64,000 bases of DNA from Nevskia sp043781855 (GCA_043781855.1 JAYWBB010000134.1:62001-126000); one strand, 5' to 3'. Positions 50,982 to 61,738 are shown, counted from the stretch's first letter. Made by a program: numbers and translations. Notes: generated by a model not told the origin, from the sequence alone.

Positions 50982-52649
50982 ATGGAAAGCCGCCGCATGG
51001 CTTTGATCGCGCTGCTTGGCGTGATCCTGTTCCTGATGTATCAGTCCTGGCAGACCGACTACCCGAAGGTCGCCGCAGTGACCACGAGTGCGGCTGCAAC
51101 CGCCGCTGCACCGGCGCCAACGTCGGCGGCCTCGGCGACCGACGTCGTCGTCCCCGCAGTTCCTGCAGGCGAGGCCCCGCCCACCGCCGCGCCGGCCCAG
51201 CGCATCCGCGTGCAGACCGATCTCTACGTCGCGGAATTCGCGACGACGGGCGCAGAACTGCGCCGCGTCGAGCTCAGCAATTACCCGCGCGAAAAGCAGA
51301 AGCCCGACGAGAAGTTGGCGCTTCTGAACGATCGCGACGGCCACGTCTTCACGCTGCAAAGCGGACTTGCCGCCGTCGAGAAGCAACTGACCAGCAACCA
51401 GACCGCCTTCACCACGCCACAGACCGAATACCGCCTCGCCGAGGGCGCGGACACGCTCGATGTGCCGTTCGAAACCATCGACGCCTCCGGTTACACGCTA
51501 CGAAAGATCTATCGCTTCAAGCGCGGCAGCTATCAGATCGCGCTGGAACAGACGCTGATCAACCACACGGGTGCTGCGCTCAACGTCAGCGCTTACGCAC
51601 GCTGGCTGCGCAACCCGATCGCAATCGACAAGGAGCCGCCGTTCATCAAGACCTTCCTCGGCATGGGCGTCTACGAACAGAAGCCCGGCACGAGCGACTA
51701 CCGCTTCAAGAAACTCAAGCTCGACAGCTTCGACAAAACGCCCTACGAGTCGAAGCAGACCGGCGGCTGGCTGGCGATGCTCCAGCACTATTTCATCGCG
51801 GTGATCGTGCCGCCGGCCGACGAGACGCTGACCTACACCGGCAAACCTGCGGGCAACGGCAACTATCTGAGCCAGTATGTCGGCGCCCCGCACCTGATCG
51901 CCGACGGCGCCGAGGAGACTTACAAGACCGGGCTCTACATCGGTCCGAAAGAACAGAACAAACTCGACGACGTCGCCAAAGGCCTCGCGCTGACCGAGGA
52001 CTACGGAATCCTCACGGTCATCGCAAAACCGCTGTTCGTCGTGCTCAGCTTCTTCCACCGCATCACCAGCAACTGGGGCTGGTCGATCATCCTGCTGACG
52101 CTGACCGTCAAGGCGCTGTTCTATCCACTGTCGGCTGCGCAGTACAAGTCAATGGCGAAGATGAAGAAGTTCACGCCGCGCATTGCCGAACTGAAAGAAC
52201 GCTACGCGGATGACCGCGAAAAGCTCAACAAGGCGATGATGGACCTCTACAAAAAAGAGGGCTTCAATCCGCTCGCCGGTTGCTGGCCGATTCTCGTGCA
52301 GATGCCGGTGTTCTTCGCGCTGTACTGGGTGCTGATCGAAAGTGTCGAGCTGCGCCAGGCGCCGTTCATGCTCTGGCTCAACGATCTCTCGTCGGCCGAC
52401 CCGTTCTACATCATGCCCGTGCTCTACGGCGCTTCGATGTGGCTGCAGCAACGCATGTCCGGCCAGACCGCGACGATGGACCCGACACAGGCGAAGATCA
52501 TGAACGTCATGCCGATCGCGTTCACCGGCATGTTCCTGTTCTTCCCGGCCGGCCTCGTCGTCTACTGGTTCGTCAGCAACGTCATCGGCATCCTCCAGCA
52601 GAAGCTCATCATCTGGCGCATGGAAAAAGGCCTGATCCCGGCGAAGTAG
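50982..52649 (+). CDS. yidC: Membrane protein insertase YidC
   Basis: 555 residues of the gammaproteobacterial long form: an N-terminal signal anchor (MALIALLGVILFLMYQSW), a large periplasmic beta domain (about 60-340) and the conserved five-helix insertase region with ITSNWGWSIILLTLTVKALFYPLS, a K/M-rich C1 loop and the closing segment LFFFPAGLVVYWFVSN. It inserts inner-membrane proteins with or without SecYEG. Confidence 0.98.
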   Translation: MESRRMALIALLGVILFLMYQSWQTDYPKVAAVTTSAAATAAAPAPTSAASATDVVVPAVPAGEAPPTAAPAQRIRVQTDLYVAEFATTGAELRRVELSNYPREKQKPDEKLALLNDRDGHVFTLQSGLAAVEKQLTSNQTAFTTPQTEYRLAEGADTLDVPFETIDASGYTLRKIYRFKRGSYQIALEQTLINHTGAALNVSAYARWLRNPIAIDKEPPFIKTFLGMGVYEQKPGTSDYRFKKLKLDSFDKTPYESKQTGGWLAMLQHYFIAVIVPPADETLTYTGKPAGNGNYLSQYVGAPHLIADGAEETYKTGLYIGPKEQNKLDDVAKGLALTEDYGILTVIAKPLFVVLSFFHRITSNWGWSIILLTLTVKALFYPLSAAQYKSMAKMKKFTPRIAELKERYADDREKLNKAMMDLYKKEGFNPLAGCWPILVQMPVFFALYWVLIESVELRQAPFMLWLNDLSSADPFYIMPVLYGASMWLQQRMSGQTATMDPTQAKIMNVMPIAFTGMFLFFPAGLVVYWFVSNVIGILQQKLIIWRMEKGLIPAK

Positions 52650-52658
52650 GCCGTCCAT

Positions 52659-52679
52659 CCGCGCAGCTACACTGCGCGG
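52659..52679 (+). promoter_or_regulatory. mnmE: Perfect 8-bp hairpin directly before the mnmE GTG
   Basis: CCGCGCAG (52659-52666) pairs perfectly with CTGCGCGG (52672-52679) around a 5-nt loop, and the mnmE start is two bases on. It occupies the position of the Shine-Dalgarno sequence, and none is visible. It could restrain initiation or be a remnant terminator of yidC without a U-run. Confidence 0.45.
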
Positions 52680-52680
52680 C

Positions 52681-54030
52681 GTGAGTACGGCTACAGACAC
52701 GATTGCGGCGATCGCCACCGCGCCCGGGCGCGGTGGCATCGGCGTGCTGCGAATCTCCGGGCCGGGCGCGGCATCGATTGCGCAGGCGCTCGCTGGAAAA
52801 CTTCCGTCGCCGCGACACGCTGCACTGCGCGACTTCCGCGATGCCGAAGACAGCGTGATCGACAGCGGTCTGGTCATCCACTTCCTGGCGCCGCATTCCT
52901 TCACCGGCGAAGACGTCATCGAGCTGCAAGGCCACGGTGGCCCGGTGCTGCTCGATCTCTTGCTGCATGCCGCTTGTGCAGCCGGTGCGCGGCTCGCGCG
53001 GCCCGGCGAATTTTCCGAACGCGCCTATCTCAACGGCCGATTCGATCTCGCGCAGGCCGAGGCGATTGCCGACCTGATCGACGCCGGCAGCGCCGCCGCC
53101 GTGCGTGCCGCGCACCGTTCGCTGCACGGCGAGTTCTCGCGTCAGGTAGCGGCATTGGTCGAAACGTTGATCGTACTGCGCGCCGATCTCGAAGCCGCAC
53201 TCGATTTCGCTGATGAAGACGTGCCATGGCTCAGCGGCCCGCAACTGCAGCGCCGGCTCGATGAACTGGTGACCGCACTCGAAAATCTTCTGCAAAAAGC
53301 AGCACAAGGTCGGCGCCTGCGTGAAGGTCTGACCATCGCCATCGCCGGCCAGCCCAACGTCGGAAAATCCACGCTGCTGAACCGGCTTGCCGGCACCGAC
53401 GCGGCCATCGTCGCACCGACTGCCGGCACCACGCGCGATGTCCTGCGCGAACACATCAATCTCGCCGGCCTGCCGCTGACCGTGCTCGACACCGCCGGCC
53501 TGCGCGACACCGTCGATACCGTCGAACGCGAAGGCGTGCGCCGCGCCTGGGCCGCGCTCGCACAGGCCGAGCTGGTGCTGTTCGTCGCCGATGACCGCAG
53601 CGGTCTCAGCGCGATCGACGAAGCCCTGCTCGCACAGTTCCCGCCCGCGCTGCCAGTGCTGCTGCTCCTGAACAAATGCGATCTCAGCGACCGCGCGGGA
53701 GGGCTGGTCGAGTTGCCGGACGGCCGCCGCGCCCTGCGCATCTCGGCGGCAACCGAGCAGGGCATCGAGCACCTGATCGCAGGGATCACCCAGGCCGCAG
53801 GCCTCAGCGATATCGGCGCCGATCAATTCACCGCACGCACGCGCCACCTCGACGCGCTGCGGCTTGCGGGCCGCCATCTCACCGCAGCCCGCGCCCAGGC
53901 GCTCGCTGCGCCCGAGCTGATCGCGGAGGAGCTGCGCCTCGCGCAGCAGGCGCTCGACGAGATCACCGGCCGCTTCACCTCCGATGACCTGCTGGGCCGC
54001 ATCTTCAGCCAGTTCTGCCTGGGCAAATGA
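52681..54030 (+). CDS. mnmE: tRNA uridine-5-carboxymethylaminomethyl modification GTPase MnmE (TrmE)
   Basis: 449 residues from GTG. The N-terminal tetrahydrofolate-binding domain (TDTIAAIATAPGRGGIGVLRISG) is followed by a helical domain split by the G domain (G1 GQPNVGKST, about residues 222-230; G2 TAGTTRD; G3 DTAGLRDT; G4 NKCD) and the C-terminal CLGK, whose Cys is essential. It works with MnmG. A perfect hairpin lies immediately before the GTG. The DUF2784 gene overlaps its end by 4 nt. Confidence 0.97.
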   Translation: MSTATDTIAAIATAPGRGGIGVLRISGPGAASIAQALAGKLPSPRHAALRDFRDAEDSVIDSGLVIHFLAPHSFTGEDVIELQGHGGPVLLDLLLHAACAAGARLARPGEFSERAYLNGRFDLAQAEAIADLIDAGSAAAVRAAHRSLHGEFSRQVAALVETLIVLRADLEAALDFADEDVPWLSGPQLQRRLDELVTALENLLQKAAQGRRLREGLTIAIAGQPNVGKSTLLNRLAGTDAAIVAPTAGTTRDVLREHINLAGLPLTVLDTAGLRDTVDTVEREGVRRAWAALAQAELVLFVADDRSGLSAIDEALLAQFPPALPVLLLLNKCDLSDRAGGLVELPDGRRALRISAATEQGIEHLIAGITQAAGLSDIGADQFTARTRHLDALRLAGRHLTAARAQALAAPELIAEELRLAQQALDEITGRFTSDDLLGRIFSQFCLGK

Positions 54031-54407
54031 GCGCGCGGCTCGCCGCCGATGTGGTCGTGCTGCTGCATCTCGGGCTCATCCTGTTCGCTGTGTTCGGCGG
54101 GCTGTTCGCGCTCAGGAATCTGCTCTGGCTCTGGTTGCATCTGCCGGCGCTGGCCTGGGGTTTGTGGGTCGAGTTGCATCAAGGCCTCTGTCCGCTGACC
54201 GGCATCGAGAATGCCATGCGTCAACGCGCGGGCGAGGCAGGCTATGTCGGGGGCTTTATCGATCACTACCTGCTGCCACTGATCTATCCGCCGGGCTTGG
54301 GCGCGTCGCAGCAACTCGTCATCGGCACGGTGTTCGCGCTCTGGAGTTTCGCAGTTTACGGGCTGGTTTGGCGGCACCATCGTTCCCGCCGCAAAGCGTC
54401 GCGCTGA
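54027..54407 (+). CDS. DUF2784 membrane protein
   Basis: 126 residues with three or four membrane helices (DVVVLLHLGLILFAVFGGLF, LLWLWLHLPALAWGLWVELH, LVIGTVFALWSFAVYGLVW). The polar segment CPLTGIENAMRQRAGEAGYVGGFIDHYL is the DUF2784 hallmark. Function is unknown. ATG overlaps the mnmE stop (ATGA), so it is translated from the same transcript; convergent dctA ends 9 nt away. Confidence 0.88.
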   Translation: MSARLAADVVVLLHLGLILFAVFGGLFALRNLLWLWLHLPALAWGLWVELHQGLCPLTGIENAMRQRAGEAGYVGGFIDHYLLPLIYPPGLGASQQLVIGTVFALWSFAVYGLVWRHHRSRRKASR

Positions 54408-54416
54408 AGACGCGTT

Positions 54417-55706
54417 TCAGCGCTCGGCCGCAGCCGTCACGAGTGCAGCATCCGCGCCTTTGCGCAAGCCATGCGCAAGCATCTCGTGATCGAGCTCGCC
54501 TTCCCAGCGCGACACCACGATCGCCGCGACACCGTTGCCGATGAAATTGGTCAGCGCGCGGCACTCGCTCATGAAGCGGTCGATGCCGAGCACCAGCGCC
54601 ATGCCCGCGACCGGAATCGTCGGCACCACCTGCAGCGTCGCGGCGAGCGTTACGAAGCCGGCGCCGGTGATGCCGCTCGCACCTTTCGAAGTCAGCATCG
54701 CAACGCCAAGGATCGTCAGCTGCTGCGTCAGCGTCAGATCGATATTTGTCGCCTGCGCTACGAAGAGCGCGGCCATCGTCATGTAGATGTTGGTGCCGTC
54801 GAGATTGAACGAATAACCCGTCGGCACGACGAGGCCGACCACCGATTTCGAAGCGCCGAGTCGCTCCAGCTTCTCCATCAGCCTTGGCAGCGCACTCTCC
54901 GAAGAACTGGTGCCGAGCACGATCAGCAGCTCCTCCTTGATGTAGGCGAGGAAGCGCAGGATGCTGAAGCCGGTCAACCGCGCAATCGTACCCAGCACGA
55001 GCAGCACGAACAGCAGGCTGGTGGCGTAGACACTCGCGATCAATTTCAGCAGTGGCGCAAGCGAGCCGACCCCATACTTCCCGATCGTGAACGCCATCGC
55101 CCCGAAGGCGCCGAGCGGCGCCAGCTTCATGATCAGGTTCGCGACGCCGAAAATCGCCTTCGTGAAATCCTCGATCAGCGCATGCAGCAGCTGCCCGCGT
55201 TCGCCGAGTGCAGACAATGCAAAACCAGACAGGATACCGAGCAACAGCACCTGCAAGATCTCGCCTTTCGCGAACGCGCCGACAAAGGTTTCGGGAATGA
55301 TGCCGAGCAGAAAATCGACCGTGCTCTGCGCATGCGCACGCGTCGTGTAGTCAGCGATTGCCGAAGTGTCCAGCGTTGCCGGATCGACATTGAAGCCTGC
55401 ACCCGGGCGGACCAGGTTCGCGACAATCAGTCCGATGACGAGTGCGAAAGTGGACACCACCTCGAAATACAGCAGCGCCTTGCCGCCGACGCGGCCGACC
55501 TTCTTCATATCCTGCATGCCGGCGATGCCGGTGACGATCGTGCAGAAGATGATCGGCGCAATGATCATCTTGATCAGCTTGATGAAGCCGTCGCCGAGCG
55601 GTTTCATGGCGGCACCGTCGGCCGGGGAAAAATGACCGAGCAGCGCGCCGCCGACGATCGCGAAAATCACCTGAACGTAGAGAATCCGGTAGAACGGCTT
55701 TTTCAT
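54417..55706 (-). CDS. dctA: C4-dicarboxylate:cation symporter DctA (SDF family)
   Basis: 429 residues with eight helices and two hairpins of the dicarboxylate/amino acid:cation symporter family. HP1 carries the Ser-rich LGTSSSESALPRLMEKL, helix 7 has the substrate motif GYSFNLDGTNIYM, and HP2 has SKGASGITGAGFVTLAATL, which points to DctA (succinate, fumarate, malate) rather than GltP. ATG 55706 gives the family start MKKPFYRILYVQV. It is divergent from the Nudix fusion gene with a 181-nt gap. Confidence 0.92.
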   Translation of the reverse strand: MKKPFYRILYVQVIFAIVGGALLGHFSPADGAAMKPLGDGFIKLIKMIIAPIIFCTIVTGIAGMQDMKKVGRVGGKALLYFEVVSTFALVIGLIVANLVRPGAGFNVDPATLDTSAIADYTTRAHAQSTVDFLLGIIPETFVGAFAKGEILQVLLLGILSGFALSALGERGQLLHALIEDFTKAIFGVANLIMKLAPLGAFGAMAFTIGKYGVGSLAPLLKLIASVYATSLLFVLLVLGTIARLTGFSILRFLAYIKEELLIVLGTSSSESALPRLMEKLERLGASKSVVGLVVPTGYSFNLDGTNIYMTMAALFVAQATNIDLTLTQQLTILGVAMLTSKGASGITGAGFVTLAATLQVVPTIPVAGMALVLGIDRFMSECRALTNFIGNGVAAIVVSRWEGELDHEMLAHGLRKGADAALVTAAAER

Positions 55707-55887
55707 GGTCTTCGTGGAGGCTGGGCAACACCGCTTGGAGCCAGTGTGGATGTTGGCCGGTACGCCCTGCAAGCCGCGTTACGGCCGCTTGGTACATCCG
55801 GTAAGGTTAAAATGCTGGCCTTCCCTCTCCTCCGGGGAAGGGGCTTTCAACTTTCTGGATTTTCACGAACTGCACCGAGCCAGCCCG

Positions 55888-56838
55888 ATGAGCCGTTACA
55901 AGTTCTGCCCGCAATGCGCCCGGCCCCTCGAACTCTCGCTGCACGGCGAGGCCCAGCGGCTGGCCTGTCCCGACGAGGCCTGCGGCTTCGTGCACTGGGA
56001 CAACCCGGTGCCGGTGGTTGCGGCCATCGTCGAGCACGAGGGCGAAATCATCCTCGCGCGCAATGCGCTCTGGCCGCCGAAGATGTTCGCGCTGATCACC
56101 GGCTTTCTGGAGAAGGACGACCCGCATCCGGAATCCGGCATCATTCGCGAAGTGGAGGAAGAGCTCGGACTCAAAAGCCGGATTGGAGAGTTCATCGGCT
56201 TCTATCCATTCGAGCGCATGAACCAGATCATCATCGCCTACCACGTCATCGCCGAAGGCGAGGTCAAGCTCGGCGAGGAACTTATCGAATGGAAGAAACT
56301 GCCGCTCGAAGAAATCCGCCCCTGGCCCGCCGGCACCGGCTACGCCGTGCGCGACCTGCAACTGCGCCGCGGCTTCACGCCACCGCCGTTCGACCGCCAC
56401 ATGCTGCGCAAGCCACGCGACTGGCACGAGATCAGTCCGGAGCTGTTGACGGCCGGTCAGCCGACAGTAGAGGAATTCAAGGGGCTGAAGGTGATTGGAG
56501 TGGAGACCGTCATCAATCTCGCACTGGACACTTCTGGAGGCGCGCTGCCGGACGAGCGCGCGGTCGTCGAGGGGATGGGCTTGAAGTACGTGCACATTCC
56601 GGTGGTGTTCGATGCGCCGACGGCAGCTGACTTCGAGCAGTTCTGCGCCGTGATGGATGCCGAGAAGGGGCAGACGGTGTTCGTGCATTGCATTGCGAAC
56701 ACGCGGGTTTCGGTGTTCGTATTTCTCTATCGAGTGTGGAGGCTGGGGATTGCGCGGGACGTGGCGGAGGCGGATTTGATGAAGGTTTGGGTACCGGTGC
56801 CGCTCTGGCGGGAGTATATTGATCGGCAGATGGTTTGA
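55888..56838 (+). CDS. Nudix hydrolase fused to a tyrosine-phosphatase-like (DUF442/DSP) domain
   Basis: 316 residues with two enzymes in one chain. Residues 1-30 form a zinc ribbon (FCPQCARPL.. CPDEACG) as in NudC-type proteins. The Nudix box is GFLEKDDPHPESGIIREVEEELG (about 72-94), with one extra residue before the REVxEE core. From about residue 185 a DUF442/dual-specificity-phosphatase-like fold begins (AGQPTVEEFKGLKVIGVETVINLAL), with the catalytic loop VFVHCIANTRVSVF (about 270-283, CxxNxR form). By eye, codon use in the second half has more G- and T-ending codons. Fusion suggests linked nucleotide and phosphoester chemistry; substrates are unknown. Confidence 0.87.
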   Translation: MSRYKFCPQCARPLELSLHGEAQRLACPDEACGFVHWDNPVPVVAAIVEHEGEIILARNALWPPKMFALITGFLEKDDPHPESGIIREVEEELGLKSRIGEFIGFYPFERMNQIIIAYHVIAEGEVKLGEELIEWKKLPLEEIRPWPAGTGYAVRDLQLRRGFTPPPFDRHMLRKPRDWHEISPELLTAGQPTVEEFKGLKVIGVETVINLALDTSGGALPDERAVVEGMGLKYVHIPVVFDAPTAADFEQFCAVMDAEKGQTVFVHCIANTRVSVFVFLYRVWRLGIARDVAEADLMKVWVPVPLWREYIDRQMV

Positions 56839-56877
56839 CATTGCCAAATTAGATTTAGTCGTCAACACCTACTTGCT

Positions 56878-57768
56878 ATGACGAAGTCAACGCTACCTCA
56901 AAGGCTCTACAAATACCGCGCCTTCAACGTAAATACACTTCGACTGCTCAGCGAAGCGGAGGTCTACTACGCTGACCCGGCGGATTTCAACGATCCGTTA
57001 GATTGCAGTCCCACTATAGAAATTGATACTGACAGGTCGTCACTAGAAAAGCTCTGCTACAAGATGCTTTTGGCCACTAATGGTGCGGACACAGCAAAGC
57101 GGCTGCTCAACGAGCACCGCTACATGTCCACGGAGTATGGAGGCGATTACCGGGTGGATCGTCAGACGGAGGAGTACTACATGCGAATGTTGGCCTCCCG
57201 TATCAAAGGTTTACTCCACAGCGAGCTTGGAAAGCGAGGAGTGCTCTCTTTGGCGGAAAAGTGGGATTGTCCGCTTATGTGGAGTCACTATGCGGACAAC
57301 CACAGAGGCTTGTGCCTTGAATACCTCACTGCGGAAAATGCCTGTGGCGAAATAAAGGCGGTCGACTATCTACGCCCTCGCAGCATTAAAGTCAGTGATC
57401 TAATCAAGTGGAAGATCAAACAGTCGTCAGATGCTGAGAAAGCCGTTCTAAATACTTTCTTTTTTGCCAAAGCCCCACAATGGCGCTACGAAAGAGAGTG
57501 GCGCAAAATTAATCAAGCCGTAGGAACGAATTCAGCTTCGTTTCAAATCAGTGCCATCTACTTTGGCCTGCGATGCGACGCATCCGTAAAAACCACTATT
57601 GTTAAGTTGCATTCCAATAGTGCGCGACAGATCAAGTTCTATGGCATCTACCCGCTTAACGACAGTTTCCGTTTGAAGCGTCGTCTAGTAGACGTGGATG
57701 AAATCGAAGCATGTGGATTGCGATCTTCAGCGATCCTAGACTTTAAGAACGTCTTCATCCATGAATGA
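56878..57768 (+). CDS. DUF2971 domain protein, AT-rich and likely acquired
   Basis: 296 residues. RLYKYRAFNVNTLRLLSEAEVYYADPADFNDPLDC at the N-terminus and CPLMWSHYADNHRGLCLEYL in the centre (WxHYAxxHxGxCxE) are the DUF2971 signature; APQWRYEREWRK follows. No function is established, though members recur in mobile and defence-type loci. Base composition is visibly lower in GC (near 50 percent) and codons end in A/T far more than in any neighbour, so it was probably gained by transfer. It starts 39 nt after the Nudix gene, with no clear ribosome-binding site. Confidence 0.82.
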   Translation: MTKSTLPQRLYKYRAFNVNTLRLLSEAEVYYADPADFNDPLDCSPTIEIDTDRSSLEKLCYKMLLATNGADTAKRLLNEHRYMSTEYGGDYRVDRQTEEYYMRMLASRIKGLLHSELGKRGVLSLAEKWDCPLMWSHYADNHRGLCLEYLTAENACGEIKAVDYLRPRSIKVSDLIKWKIKQSSDAEKAVLNTFFFAKAPQWRYEREWRKINQAVGTNSASFQISAIYFGLRCDASVKTTIVKLHSNSARQIKFYGIYPLNDSFRLKRRLVDVDEIEACGLRSSAILDFKNVFIHE

Positions 57769-57788
57769 CTTAGGGAGGGAAAAGTGCC

Positions 57789-57822
57789 GTAGGCTGTGAT
57801 GAAGCGAAGCGAATCCCAGCGC
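57789..57822. repeat. Degenerate palindromic intergenic repeat
   Basis: GTAGGCTGTGATGAAGCGAAGCGAATCCCAGC between the DUF2971 and DUF1501 stops resembles the frequent proteobacterial GTAGG-TGGG-GAGCGAAGCGA-CCCA intergenic repeat in degenerate form. Only one copy is visible here. Confidence 0.25.
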
Positions 57823-59091
57823 TCAGCTCCGAATCAACTGCGCGACACCCGACGTCGCAGCTGGCAGCCCCGGAAACACCGAAGCCATCGCCGCATCTTT
57901 CAGACCCATATGCCGTTCGCAGACGGTTGAGAGCACGCTACGGAAATCCGTCGTCACCGCAAGATCGCGCCGCTCGTTCAAGGCGGAGTCGTCAAGTCCC
58001 GGCCACTCGCCATGCACCTTGCCGCCGTTGACTCGTCCACCGAGCAGCCACATCACGTTGCCGTGACCGTGATCGGTGCCGCCGGTGCCGTTCTGTTTTG
58101 CGGTGCGGCCGAACTCCGACATGACAACGATCATGGTGTTGGCGAGCTGCGGCCCGAGCTGCGTCGTCAGCGTCACCAGACCCTCGGCCAGCGGCCTCAG
58201 GCGATTCGCGAGCTGACCCTGGCTGCCGCCCTGGTTGACGTGGGTGTCCCAGCCGCCGAGCTGCATGAACGCGAGCTGCAGGCCAGGGTTGCGCTGGATC
58301 AGCGTGGCGAGCTGCGCGGCGTCGAGGGAGAAGCCCTGCGGCGGCGGCGCGCCGTTGTCGGCGACTTTGGATTCCATCGAAACCGGTTCGCTGCTGAGAT
58401 CGGCGAGTATCTGCTCGTGTGATTTGCGGCCTTCGCGATAGGCTGCGCCGAGGTCCCCGGCATCGGCGTAGAGCCGGTCGAACGCAGCGGCGACCGCTGG
58501 TTTGTCGAGCGCAATCGCGCGCGTGGCGGCACGGCCAAGCGGCACGTTGGCGACCGTATTCTCGCCGCTGAAAATGCGCGGCAATACCGGGCCGAGACTC
58601 ACTGCATCGAGGATTGCCGAGTGCGGCGGCGTCAGGTTGCCGAGCAGGCGGTTCATCCAGCCGTCGACAGTTCCTTTGCGGCCGGGCGTGCCAGATTCCA
58701 TGTAGTCCTGGGCGTCGAAGTGTGAACGCGTCGGGTCGGGTGAACCGGCCGCATGCACGAAGGCGAGCTGCTTCGACTGCCACAGCGGCATCAGGCTGCT
58801 GAGCGCGGGATGCAGACCGAAGCGGCCATCGAGATCGAGCGCGCCGCCATCCTGGCCTGGCTTGGCGATGGCAATGCTCTCGCGCAGGCGGTAGTAGTTG
58901 TCTTCGGCGTAGGGCACGACAACATTGAGGCCGTCCACCGCGCCGCGCAGCATGATCACGATCAGGCGCGGCGCGGGCGCGGTGACGGCGCCGGGCGCGA
59001 TCGCGGCCCAGCCACTGCGCGACAGCGGCAGCAGGCCGAGCGTGCCGGCAAGACCGAGCGCTTGCAAAAGCGCACGACGATTCATGGTCAT
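57823..59091 (-). CDS. DUF1501 domain secreted protein
   Basis: 422 residues. The N-terminus MNRRALLQALGLAGTLGLLPLSRSG is a Tat-type signal (NRR then a hydrophobic core). The rest is the DUF1501 fold, an alkaline phosphatase/sulfatase-like superfamily member: LIVIMLRGAVDGLNVVVPY, GSPDPTRSHFDAQDYMESG, MIVVMSEFGRTAKQNGTGGTDHGHG carries the conserved Asp/His set. Substrate unknown. It follows the DUF1800 gene by 31 nt; the two families nearly always occur together. Confidence 0.9.
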   Translation of the reverse strand: MTMNRRALLQALGLAGTLGLLPLSRSGWAAIAPGAVTAPAPRLIVIMLRGAVDGLNVVVPYAEDNYYRLRESIAIAKPGQDGGALDLDGRFGLHPALSSLMPLWQSKQLAFVHAAGSPDPTRSHFDAQDYMESGTPGRKGTVDGWMNRLLGNLTPPHSAILDAVSLGPVLPRIFSGENTVANVPLGRAATRAIALDKPAVAAAFDRLYADAGDLGAAYREGRKSHEQILADLSSEPVSMESKVADNGAPPPQGFSLDAAQLATLIQRNPGLQLAFMQLGGWDTHVNQGGSQGQLANRLRPLAEGLVTLTTQLGPQLANTMIVVMSEFGRTAKQNGTGGTDHGHGNVMWLLGGRVNGGKVHGEWPGLDDSALNERRDLAVTTDFRSVLSTVCERHMGLKDAAMASVFPGLPAATSGVAQLIRS

Positions 59092-59122
59092 GACGAGTTA
59101 TTCCTTCTCAGATAGGCGGCGC

Positions 59123-60688
<1,566 letters not shown>

Positions 60689-60765
60689 GGCGGCGTTTCC
60701 TTGACTGCTTCAAATCACACTGGCGCACCGAGACGACACCGTATCGCACGACGCTGAATCGTCGC

Positions 60766-61698
60766 TTAACGCGCGAGTGTTGAGCCGTCGCGCGGGTGTG
60801 CGAGTGCCATCGTGTCAACCATCGCCCGCGCCAGCGTGACGAGGTTATGCACGGTGGCCGAAGCATCATCCGCGCGATATGCCAGGCTCATCCGCGCCTT
60901 CGGCGCATCGCCGAGAATCGGTCGATAGGCCACGCCGACCGAATGCACCTGCTGCATCGACGCCGGCACCAGCGACACACCCAGACCCGCCGCGACGAGG
61001 TTGACGATCGAGGTGATCTGCGACGCTTCCTGGCCGATGCGCGGGCTGAAGCCGGCGCGGCGGCAGGCATTGATGATCTCGTCATAGAGGCCCGAGCCGA
61101 ACGGCCGCGAGAACAGCACGAAGGGTTCGGCCTTGAGTCGTGACAGGCGCAGCGATTTCTCGCGCGCCAGCCGGTGACCCTGCGGCAGCGCGATCAGGAT
61201 GTCTTCGTCGAACAGGGCCTCCGTGATCAGGCCCGGCTCGGCACCGAGCAGGGGCCTGACGAACGCGACGTCCACCGTTTCCTTGAGCACGGCGGCGGCA
61301 AGCACCGGGGTGGAGTTCTCGTCGAGCGACAGCGCGACGTCCGGAAACTTCCCGCCGAACTCGCGCAGCACGCGCGGCACGAACGGATGGAACGGCGCCG
61401 AGTTGATCATGCCGACGCGGATGCGGCCGAGGTCGCCGCGGGCGACACGCTGGGCGTGATCGGTGGCGCGCTGCACCGACGCGAGAATCTGTCGCGCATC
61501 GTCGAAGAACGCGCGGCCAGCGTCGGTGAGGCTCACGGCGCGAGCCTGTCGCCGGAACAGATCGGCGCCGAGTTCTCGTTCGAGCGCGCGAATCTGCTGG
61601 CTCAGCGGCGGCTGCTCCATGCCGAGCCGTTTTGCGGCGCGCGTGAAGTGCAGCTCTTCGGCGACGGCGACGAAATAACGCAGATGGCGCAGTTCCAT
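60766..61698 (-). CDS. LysR family transcriptional regulator
   Basis: 310 residues. The N-terminal winged HTH (ELHFTRAAKRLGMEQPPLSQQI, about residues 15-36) is followed by a LysR effector domain (about 90-300) with DPEG-like segments such as ALPQGHRLAREKSLRLS. The product looks like the BenM/CatM-type subgroup (RHLRYFVAVAEELHFTRAA). It is divergent from aceE across a 168-bp gap and upstream of DUF1800/DUF1501, so either could be its target; effector unknown. Confidence 0.92.
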   Translation of the reverse strand: MELRHLRYFVAVAEELHFTRAAKRLGMEQPPLSQQIRALERELGADLFRRQARAVSLTDAGRAFFDDARQILASVQRATDHAQRVARGDLGRIRVGMINSAPFHPFVPRVLREFGGKFPDVALSLDENSTPVLAAAVLKETVDVAFVRPLLGAEPGLITEALFDEDILIALPQGHRLAREKSLRLSRLKAEPFVLFSRPFGSGLYDEIINACRRAGFSPRIGQEASQITSIVNLVAAGLGVSLVPASMQQVHSVGVAYRPILGDAPKARMSLAYRADDASATVHNLVTLARAMVDTMALAHPRDGSTLAR

Positions 61699-61738
61699 TT
61701 GGGTACTTTTAACGTTTCATCAAGGAAGGTTTCATATA

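Noticed and set aside
55819..55841. Hairpin CCTTCCC/GGGAAGG before the Nudix gene as a terminator
   Set aside because: There is no U-run on either side, and both adjacent genes are transcribed away from it.
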